A stretch of 6,501 nt of DNA, from positions 1 through 6,501 of the forward strand of contig JALWKG010000075.1 in assembly GCA_027081565.1 (NCBI GenBank), written 5' to 3'. The DNA is from Helicobacteraceae bacterium. Lineage in GTDB: Bacteria > Campylobacterota > Campylobacteria > Campylobacterales > Sulfurimonadaceae. Under the pieces are notes generated by a model. That model did not search any database. It was given only the letters and a program-made list of their open reading frames with translations, and was not told where the DNA came from. The first letter of the stretch is position 1. Every line of letters begins with the position of its first letter. Shown here piece after piece: positions 1-4,627 of the stretch. The translations under genes and the position numbers were made by a program.

Positions 1-1150
1 CTCAGGCACTCGAGGCGTAATCATCGAAGCACAAAAGAGTAGAGAACTCCTGAACCTGGAGACCCATACAGAGCACTTTACCAACCCTCTCTATCTGGAA
101 AGTGGACGTATTTTAGAACCGTATGATATTACCTATGAGACGTATGGAACGATGAATGAAGAGAAGTCTAACATCATCGTTGTCTGCCACGCTTTGACCG
201 GTTCTCATCATGCTGCAGGCTATTATGATGGCGAGAACAAACCAGGATGGTGGGATGGTCTGATAGGCCCGGGTAAAGCTATAGACACGGATGAGTTTTT
301 TGTTATCTCGACCAACGTCATAGGAAGCTGTTTTGGCTCTACTGGTCCTATGTCTACGATGTATCCACATCTTGAGTCTTATCGTTATAAGTTCCCAGTA
401 GTCAGTATTAAGGACATGGTCAAAGCACAGCGTATTTTGTTTGATCGTTTGGGTATCCACCATGTTCATGCCATAGTGGGTGGTTCTATGGGAGGTATGC
501 AAGCACTGCAGTTTGCTATACACTTTCCCAAGTTTGCTACAAAGATCATTACAATGGCCGCTACCTATGCTACACAGCCTTGGGCCATCGCTTTTAACAA
601 GGTAGCGCAAGAGTCCATCTTGCATGATCCTGATTTTAAAAATGGCTATTATGATCCTGCTGATCTACATGAAAATGGTTTGAGTGGTATGGCTGTAGGA
701 CGTATGGCTGGACATATCAGTTTTCTCTCTCCACACTCTATGCAAGAGAAGTTTGGACGAGAATACAAACGTACAGATGGTCTCTACGAACTTTTTGGAA
801 AGTTTCAGGTGGAGTCATACCTTGAGTATAATGGGCATAACTTTACCAAATGGTTTGACCCTTTGGCTTATCTTTACATCACTAAAGCGATCAATATTTA
901 CGATCTCTCTCGTGGCTTTGACTCTTTAGAACAGGCACTGCTCAAGGTAGAGTCAGAGATGTATCTTATAGGTTTTAAAGATGATATGCTTTTTAAAAGT
1001 GAAGAGATGCAACTTATTTACGAGCGTTTGGCTACCCGTAAAACATTGAAAAGTGATTATTTGGAAGTAGATAGTAATTATGGCCATGATGCATTTTTGG
1101 TCGAGTTAGAAAAATTTGACAGTTATGTCACAAAGGCACTACATGAGTAA
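1..1150 (+). CDS. metX: Homoserine O-acyltransferase (MetX family), 5' partial
   Basis: MetX is an alpha/beta-hydrolase-fold enzyme that acylates homoserine with acetyl-CoA (succinyl-CoA in some members) in cytoplasmic methionine synthesis. The frame is open from base 2 to TAA at 1148-1150. It shows the family block CHALTGSHHA near the N-terminus, the nucleophile elbow GGSMGG with Ser codon 485-487, the DDMLF motif with the probable catalytic Asp at 983-985, and the GHDAFL motif with the catalytic His at 1085-1087, so the triad is intact. The only early ATG is at 152, but homology-like sequence (THTEHFTNPLYLESGRILEP) lies upstream of it, so 152 is an internal Met. No ATG, GTG or TTG occurs in frame between 2 and 152, so the true start is probably left of the window. 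The 3' end overlaps xseB by 8 nt. Acetyl versus succinyl specificity cannot be read from this. Confidence 0.93.
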   Translation, partial: SGTRGVIIEAQKSRELLNLETHTEHFTNPLYLESGRILEPYDITYETYGTMNEEKSNIIVVCHALTGSHHAAGYYDGENKPGWWDGLIGPGKAIDTDEFFVISTNVIGSCFGSTGPMSTMYPHLESYRYKFPVVSIKDMVKAQRILFDRLGIHHVHAIVGGSMGGMQALQFAIHFPKFATKIITMAATYATQPWAIAFNKVAQESILHDPDFKNGYYDPADLHENGLSGMAVGRMAGHISFLSPHSMQEKFGREYKRTDGLYELFGKFQVESYLEYNGHNFTKWFDPLAYLYITKAINIYDLSRGFDSLEQALLKVESEMYLIGFKDDMLFKSEEMQLIYERLATRKTLKSDYLEVDSNYGHDAFLVELEKFDSYVTKALHE

Positions 1151-1337
1151 AAAAACAGCAGAAGATTTTGAAGTCAGAGTCGAAAAAGCGAAGCAGATCT
1201 TAGAGAAGCTTATGAACCCTGAGATCACATTAAGTGACAGTGTTAAAGCTTATGAAGAGGGTATGAAAGAGCTGCAAGCAGCGCAGAAGATGTTAGAAGA
1301 TGCCCAACTTCAAATAGAACAGATCAGAACGAATTAA
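1143..1337 (+). CDS. xseB: Exodeoxyribonuclease VII small subunit
   Basis: A 64-residue protein with the XseB pattern: an N-terminal FEVRVEKAKQILEKL segment, then a helix containing the typical YEEGMKELQAAQKMLEDAQ motif, highly charged and predicted to be two antiparallel helices. XseB binds XseA to form exonuclease VII, which degrades single-stranded DNA into oligonucleotides in the cytoplasm; xseA is not in the window. The start is ATG 1143, preceded by AAAGG at 1132-1136 with a 6-nt spacer. The frame extends upstream to another ATG at 1116, but that would add a tail inside metX that the family lacks. The gene overlaps the metX stop by 8 nt, implying translational coupling. The length is slightly below the usual 70-80 residues but the core domain is complete. 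Confidence 0.9.
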   Translation: MSKKTAEDFEVRVEKAKQILEKLMNPEITLSDSVKAYEEGMKELQAAQKMLEDAQLQIEQIRTN

Positions 1338-1350
1338 GGAGACCTTGCCA

Positions 1351-2142
1351 ATGAAAGTCGCCGTTTTACAACTTCAGTCCATTGGCATGAGCTCTACAAA
1401 GCTTTATCATTTTGTGCGTATTGCTCAGAAAAAGGGGGTAAAGCTGCTTCTTTTAGGAGAGTACATGCTGAACTCTTTTTTTAAAGAGTTGGAGTCTACC
1501 CCGATCTCGATGATCAAAGAACAGAGTGAACACCAACTCTCTGTCTTAAGAGAGATGGCACACAGACATAACATGGTAATCGTGGCTCCTATTATTATGA
1601 TCAAGAAAAAAGCACCGTACAAGGTGATCGCCAAGATCTCTCCGAACTCTATCAGTTATTATCATCAACAGTTTTTGATAAACTATCCACACTGGAATGA
1701 AGAGAAGTATTTTGCCAACCCTGTAGAAGGTATTAAAGCACCGATGAGCTTTAGTCATGAGGGCCTTAAGTTTATGATCATGGGCGGTTTTGAGCTTCAT
1801 TTCGATGATCTTTGGTACTATGCATCAATGAAAAATGTAGACTGTGTGCTCTTACCGACCATCTCGACTTTTGAGTCGCATGAGCGTTGGAAAGAGATCA
1901 TTAAGACAAGGGCGTTTACACACAACTGTTACATCCTTCGCGCTAACCGCATCGGTGATTATAAAGAAGATGACTACACATGGCACTTCTACGGCGACTC
2001 GGTACTTGCCAACCCTTATGGTGAAATAGAAGAACATTTAGGTGACAGTGAAGAGTTGATGATCGCCGAGATCGATCATAAAAAAGTGCTAGAAGCACGA
2101 CGGGGATGGGGCTTTAAAGAAGCACTTTCCAAGCGTCAATAA
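1351..2142 (+). CDS. Nitrilase-superfamily (carbon-nitrogen hydrolase) protein, probably catalytically inactive
   Basis: A 263-residue cytoplasmic protein with the nitrilase fold: beta-strand start KVAVLQLQ, the Glu-bearing strand LLLLGEY (E37), the NYPHWNEEKYF segment (111-121), the strand-plus-elbow region around GGFELHFDD (145-153), VDCVLLPT (163-170), RANRIGD (197-203), and the late YGDSVLANPYGEI pattern (214-226). In active members the Lys sits in Y-x-K-x-H-L and the Cys in I-C-Y-D; here the aligned residues are Q106 (YHQQFL) and G146 (GGFEL), so two of the three Glu-Lys-Cys residues appear lost. The frame is otherwise intact with no stop or shift, so it is maintained rather than decaying. 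The start is ATG 1351 with AAGGAG at 1336-1341 overlapping the xseB stop; an in-frame TTG at 1345 is too close to that site. It lies 13 nt after xseB and 12 nt before truD. Substrate and role are unknown. Confidence 0.82.
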   Translation: MKVAVLQLQSIGMSSTKLYHFVRIAQKKGVKLLLLGEYMLNSFFKELESTPISMIKEQSEHQLSVLREMAHRHNMVIVAPIIMIKKKAPYKVIAKISPNSISYYHQQFLINYPHWNEEKYFANPVEGIKAPMSFSHEGLKFMIMGGFELHFDDLWYYASMKNVDCVLLPTISTFESHERWKEIIKTRAFTHNCYILRANRIGDYKEDDYTWHFYGDSVLANPYGEIEEHLGDSEELMIAEIDHKKVLEARRGWGFKEALSKRQ

Positions 2143-2154
2143 AAAGAGAATGTA

Positions 2155-3303
2155 ATGAAAAGAAAATATATACAAAACCATAACCCTGTAAGCTTTAGTT
2201 TTAAACCCACTCGTGATGACTTTATTGTTGATGAGATCCCTCTTTATGAGGCGGGTAAAAGTGGAAACTACATCCACCTTCTTATTAAGAAGGTTGACAT
2301 GTCCACGTTAGAGCTTATCTCTATTTTAGAAGAGCAGACAAAGTTTAACAATATCTCGTATGCCGGTCTGAAAGACAAGTATGCAACTACCACACAGTAC
2401 ATCTGTATGCCGGCTTCATTTGAGAAGTTTTTTAAGAAATTCCACCATCCACAGATAGAGATCTTAGGATCTTTTTTAAGTCGAGAAAAGCTTAATATTG
2501 GAGATCTTAAAGGAAACCGTTTTAAGATCCGTTTACATGATGTTACGCCTGATGCTGCGGCGAAGATGGACAAAGTCCTTCAAGAGATCATCCGTCAGGG
2601 TGTCCCTAACTATTTTGGATACCAGCGTTTTGGACATGATGAAAACCATTTTGAAAAGGCCAGAGAAGCAGCGCATGGTTCTAAAGTCTTTAGAGACCGT
2701 CGTCTAAACAAGCTTATGAGTAATGCTTATCAATCTTACCTTTTTAACGACTGGTTGGTAGAGCGTGTGCAACTTTGTAGAGAACTTGACTATATGGACT
2801 TTAGTGCTTTTGAAAAGAAGTGGGGTTTGAGTACAGAAGAGGTCAAACAGATCCAGGCACAGTCTTCTATCTTTAAAGTGTTACCTGGTGATGTGATGCA
2901 CGATGTGATGAACAACAAGTGGGTCAATGTGACAGACTTGCAAGCCGTTAAAAAGCCGTACAAAGAGCGTAAGCTTCAACCTACTGGTATGCTAGTTGGT
3001 AAAAAGGCATGGCGTGCACGTGGAGCCGCTGGAGCTATTGAAGCCCGTCACGATGATGATGAGGTTGCAATGGCAGGAGAACGCCGTGCAGCATGGATCT
3101 ACCCTAAAGAGATCAAGTCCAAGTTTCATACAAAAGAGAGTACCTATGAGCTCTCTTTTGCACTGCCTAAAGGGGCGTATGCTACGGTTTTACTTGAAAA
3201 CCTTGCCAACAGAGATATTGAGAGTGTTCATGAAGTCAAGAAGATGAAGGCTCAGACTTTGGTGCGATTTGATGATGAGGATGATGACGAGGAAGATTAC
3301 TAA
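2155..3303 (+). CDS. truD: tRNA pseudouridine(13) synthase TruD
   Basis: TruD converts U13 of certain tRNAs, such as tRNA-Glu in E. coli, to pseudouridine in the cytoplasm. The 382-residue product has the N-terminal FKPTRDDFIVDEIP segment (16-29), the catalytic-Asp motif YAGLKDKYATTTQ (69-81, D74), PNYFGYQRFG (151-160), SNAYQSYLFN (189-198), the TRUD insertion domain, and the late FALPKGAYATVLLENL block (335-350). It is somewhat longer than the E. coli protein (about 349 residues). Part of the excess is an acidic tail at 372-382 of Asp and Glu ending in Tyr. The start ATG 2155 is preceded by a modest AGAGAA at 2145-2150. It is the last gene of the metX group, 12 nt after the nitrilase-like gene, and is followed by a long non-coding stretch. 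A candidate terminator overlaps the codons of the acidic tail. Confidence 0.95.
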   Translation: MKRKYIQNHNPVSFSFKPTRDDFIVDEIPLYEAGKSGNYIHLLIKKVDMSTLELISILEEQTKFNNISYAGLKDKYATTTQYICMPASFEKFFKKFHHPQIEILGSFLSREKLNIGDLKGNRFKIRLHDVTPDAAAKMDKVLQEIIRQGVPNYFGYQRFGHDENHFEKAREAAHGSKVFRDRRLNKLMSNAYQSYLFNDWLVERVQLCRELDYMDFSAFEKKWGLSTEEVKQIQAQSSIFKVLPGDVMHDVMNNKWVNVTDLQAVKKPYKERKLQPTGMLVGKKAWRARGAAGAIEARHDDDEVAMAGERRAAWIYPKEIKSKFHTKESTYELSFALPKGAYATVLLENLANRDIESVHEVKKMKAQTLVRFDDEDDDEEDY

Positions 3304-3326
3304 AGTTTGATCTCTTCATCTTTTTT
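3283..3326 (+). terminator. Candidate intrinsic terminator after truD
   Basis: GATGACGAG (3283-3291) can pair with CTCTTCATC (3312-3320) with one internal mismatch and a loop of about 20 nt, followed at once by six T at 3321-3326. The left arm lies in the acidic-tail codons of truD and spans its end. The long loop and moderate GC make the hairpin weak, so this is only a candidate for the end of the metX-truD transcript. Confidence 0.33.
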
Positions 3327-3337
3327 GTGTCTTCATT

Positions 3338-3358
3338 ACTCCGGACTTGATCCGGAGT
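3338..3358. repeat. Perfect 8-bp hairpin of the CCGGACTTGATCCGG type
   Basis: ACTCCGGA (3338-3345), loop CTTGA, TCCGGAGT (3351-3358) form a perfect 8-bp stem with a 5-nt loop. No T-tract follows on the plus strand, so it is not a standard terminator there. Very similar palindromes are, from memory, dispersed in the intergenic DNA of many proteobacteria. Its identity as a dispersed repeat is an inference that a genome-wide copy count would settle. Confidence 0.6.
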
Positions 3359-3451
3359 CTACTTCTTGTTGCTCTTCGCTCTTGAACTTCTTTGAACATT
3401 AAAACTTCATCTTGCTACCCTTTCTTTTTTTGACTCGACAAAAAAATAAAC

Positions 3452-3479
3452 AAAAAAACCGCTCGCAACGGCTTCGAGC
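3452..3479 (-). terminator. Leftward terminator-like end of copy A
   Basis: Read on the minus strand, GCTCG (from 3479-3475) pairs with CGAGC (from 3465-3461) around a 9-nt loop, followed by GG and seven T (complement of 3452-3460). Any leftward transcript leaving the repeat could end here. The stem is only 5 bp unless the outer stem with 3602-3608 also forms. Confidence 0.3.
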
Positions 3480-3507
3480 CCGATAGCTATCGGGTGCCAT
3501 CCTTCCA

Positions 3508-3581
3508 CTTCATGAGACCCTAAAAACGACTAACTCGCTAAACGCTCAAACAGAGCCGTTTTCTTAACGGGCCTCATGAAG
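3508..3581. repeat. Nested fold-back segment inside copy A
   Basis: CTTCATGAGACCC (3508-3520) pairs with GGGCCTCATGAAG (3569-3581) with one mismatch. Inside, AAAACG (3523-3528) can pair with CGTTTT (3557-3562), or alternatively CCGTT (3556-3560) with AACGG (3566-3570). Copy B has only about 20 nt between its palindrome and returning outer stem, whereas copy A has about 107 nt, so this segment is an insertion in A or a deletion in B. Confidence 0.6.
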
Positions 3582-3664
3582 CTCTAGTCTGCTCTGCAGG
3601 GGTTGCGAAGGAAGAGCACAAGGTGACGCATCGATTTAAAGTTAAAACTTCGTTTTAATCCCTA

Positions 3665-3677
3665 CCTGAGCATCAGG
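3665..3677. repeat. Short hairpin CCTGA-GCA-TCAGG
   Basis: A perfect 5-bp stem with a 3-nt loop in the 85-nt spacer between copies A and B. The same spacer holds an 11-nt direct repeat GAAAGTTAGAA at 3677-3687 and 3737-3747, spaced exactly 60 bases apart. No function can be assigned. Confidence 0.45.
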
Positions 3678-3748
3678 AAAGTTAGAATACTCGGAGTCGA
3701 GGAAACTGCTACGCCAAAACTCAATCGCTATAAAAAGAAAGTTAGAAC

Positions 3749-3890
3749 AGGGATAAAAGCAAATAGCTTTTACATCCAAAAGGTGCGTTACCGCTTTGTT
3801 CTTTTCGAAACGTAGCGAATGGAAGTCGGGGAGTCGGTAGCTACCGACCTCGAAGCCGTTTCGAGAGCTTTTTTGCTTACTTTTTTGTCG
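3749..3890 (-). repeat. Structured repeat, copy B (inverted relative to copy A)
   Basis: Read on the minus strand from 3890: CGAC with two A6 tracts, outer stem arm TCGAAACG (3864-3857), the 12-mer AACGGCTTCGAG (3860-3849) identical to copy A, a perfect 16-bp palindrome GTCGGTAGCTACCGAC (3848-3833), the outer stem return CGTTTCGA (3812-3805), a GGTAACGCA block, a TAAAAGC/GCTTTTA hairpin (3754-3772) and closing ATCCCT (3754-3749). Palindrome and outer stem differ from copy A in sequence but stay fully complementary. Copy B lacks the nested fold-back segment. Confidence 0.72.
3849..3874 (+). terminator. Rightward terminator-like end of copy B
   Basis: CTCGAA (3849-3854) pairs with TTCGAG (3860-3865) around a 5-nt loop, followed by AGC and six T (3869-3874). 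Alternatively the larger outer stem TCGAAACG (3805-3812) with CGTTTCGA (3857-3864), enclosing the 16-bp palindrome, ends 4 nt before the same T-run. Either fold would stop plus-strand read-through from truD before the atp promoter region. Confidence 0.42.
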
Positions 3891-4041
3891 GTACATTAAC
3901 GCCAACAGCGTAATACAGTGAGGCACTAAATGCCGAGTCGTGCAAATAGTGAGGGTGAATGGGATGAAGATATACTCTCAATAATATATAACGAATGAAG
4001 AAAATTTAATGAAAAAGATAAACATTATTTATAAAAGATAT

Positions 4042-4074
4042 TTACAATAATAGAAACAAAGTAAAATATTGTAA
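4042..4074. promoter_or_regulatory. Dyad symmetry upstream of the atp operon
   Basis: TTACAATA (4042-4049) is perfectly inverted as TATTGTAA (4067-4074) with a 17-nt gap, in AT-rich DNA about 120 bases before atpF'. It could be a regulator site or a weak hairpin. In sequence this AT-rich, such a dyad can also arise by chance, and no known operator is recognised. Confidence 0.25.
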
Positions 4075-4133
4075 CTTTAACAGACAACAAAACCCTATAA
4101 AACAACAAAAAGTCCACCATTACAAAATTCTCC

Positions 4134-4165
4134 TTCATCTTTAACAAAGCCTTTATCTATACTAT
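4134..4165 (+). promoter_or_regulatory. Candidate promoter of the ATP synthase operon
   Basis: TATACTAT at 4158-4165 offers a good -10 (TATACT 4158-4163 or TACTAT 4160-4165). A weak -35-like TTCATC lies at 4134-4139; a poor -35 is usual for Campylobacterota vegetative promoters. Transcription would begin near 4171, leaving a leader of about 25 nt that carries the atpF' ribosome binding site. This fits the ATG 4196 start and conflicts with a start at 4172. Confidence 0.4.
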
Positions 4166-4185
4166 AGTAAAATGGCGCAACTTTT

Positions 4186-4191
4186 AGGAGG
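4186..4191 (+). promoter_or_regulatory. Ribosome binding site that fixes the atpF' start
   Basis: A full AGGAGG lies 4 nt before ATG 4196 and continues with TGG. If translation began at the upstream in-frame ATG 4172, this site would instead encode a Leu-Gly-Gly-Gly stretch not expected at the start of a b' subunit. Confidence 0.75.
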
Positions 4192-4195
4192 TGGT

Positions 4196-4618
4196 ATGTT
4201 AGATATAAATCCGTTGCTATTAAGCATCACGATCGTTGTCTTCCTTATCCTTATTGCCGTTCTAAACAGTTTGCTTTTCAAACCTCTCTTCACTTACATG
4301 GAAGAGCGTGATGCAAGTATCAAGGCAGATCAAGACAGAGTTGGAAACAACGACGCTGAGATCGCTGAGTTAACTGCACAGGCTGCGTCTATTGTAAACG
4401 AAGCGAAGTTGGAAGCAGCGGCGATAAGAGAGAAAGTGGTTGCAGAAGCGAAAGAACTCGCAGAGAGCAAAATTGAAGCAAAACGTGCTGAATTAGCGAA
4501 AGACAAACTAGAGTTTGAAAAGTCACTAGCGGAATCCCGTGAAGAACTTAAAACAACACTAATGTCACAAGTGCCTCTTTATAAAGAAGCACTTAAAGCT
4601 AAGTTTAGTCAAATATAA
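4196..4618 (+). CDS. atpF': F1Fo ATP synthase subunit b' (peripheral stalk)
   Basis: A 140-residue protein with one N-terminal membrane helix (about residues 6-27, LLLSITIVVFLILIAVLNSL), a short KPLFTYMEERD junction (29-39) and then a long charged Ala/Glu/Lys-rich helix (40-140). This is the b/b' design: the helix anchors in the membrane next to subunit a, and the coiled coil runs up beside the alpha3-beta3 head to delta, as part of the stator. It precedes a second b-type gene, so the pair should form a b'/b heterodimer. ATG 4196 is chosen over in-frame ATG 4172 because of the strong AGGAGG at 4186-4191 and because MLDI starts the protein close to the membrane helix. The stop is 9 nt before the atpF start. 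It is the first gene of the operon, preceded by a candidate promoter at 4134-4165. Confidence 0.9.
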   Translation: MLDINPLLLSITIVVFLILIAVLNSLLFKPLFTYMEERDASIKADQDRVGNNDAEIAELTAQAASIVNEAKLEAAAIREKVVAEAKELAESKIEAKRAELAKDKLEFEKSLAESREELKTTLMSQVPLYKEALKAKFSQI

Positions 4619-4627
4619 GGAAACGAT

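Larger units (their letters stand above)
3436..3663 (+). repeat. Structured repeat, copy A
   Basis: In order: CGAC followed by two A7 tracts (3436-3458), outer stem arm TCGCAAC (3463-3469), a conserved 12-mer AACGGCTTCGAG (3467-3478), a perfect 16-bp palindrome CCCGATAGCTATCGGG (3479-3494), an extra fold-back segment (3508-3581), the outer stem return GTTGCGA (3602-3608), a GGTGACGCA block (3622-3630), a TTAAAAC/GTTTTAA hairpin (3642-3658) and a closing ATCCCT (3658-3663). The same order, minus the fold-back segment, appears inverted in copy B. About 56 of the first 72 positions match B by my hand alignment. There is no coding capacity of note. Confidence 0.72.
3304..4195. other. Long gene-free intergenic region between truD and the atp operon
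   Basis: About 890 bases with no credible protein gene and no visible tRNA or rRNA. Roughly 3330-3900 has a base composition close to the coding regions and is filled with hairpins and repeats, itemised separately. About 3960-4170 is strongly AT-rich and precedes the ATP synthase operon. The longest open frame, on the minus strand, overlaps repeat copy B and is judged spurious. In many Campylobacterota, as I recall, parA and parB precede atpF'; they are absent here, which suggests a rearranged or insertion-prone junction. Confidence 0.8.

Noticed and set aside
3..20. Five codons ending in TAA at 18-20 as the tail of an upstream gene.
   Set aside because: Too short to identify or to support as coding.
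113..625. A 170-codon minus-strand open frame opposite metX.
   Set aside because: It is the antisense shadow of metX, which has a complete catalytic triad on the plus strand.
1345..1350. TTG at 1345 as the start of the nitrilase-like gene.
   Set aside because: It is only 3 nt from the AAGGAG site, while ATG 1351 has a normal 9-nt spacer and begins at the expected first beta-strand.
3437..3523. The repeat copies share a translated pattern in one frame (RNGFE, then SYR, then P and FH) in both A and B.
   Set aside because: Copy A has no start and stops quickly, the frame shifts by one base within the A-tracts between copies, and paired changes in the palindrome are better explained by structure. 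A decayed coding origin cannot be fully excluded.
3677..3747. The 11-nt direct repeat GAAAGTTAGAA, spaced 60 bases apart, as part of a CRISPR or iteron array.
   Set aside because: Only two short copies, no further units and no neighbouring cas or replication gene.
3436..3890. Insertion sequence with terminal inverted repeats.
   Set aside because: The inverted copies could mimic long terminal repeats, but the roughly 455-bp unit holds no transposase and I see no target-site duplication beside 3436 and 3890, so only a repeat pair is called.
3642..3926. A 94-codon open frame on the minus strand across repeat copy B.
   Set aside because: It is formed by the repeat itself, with no visible ribosome binding site or domain. 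Palindromes and A-tracts explain its composition.
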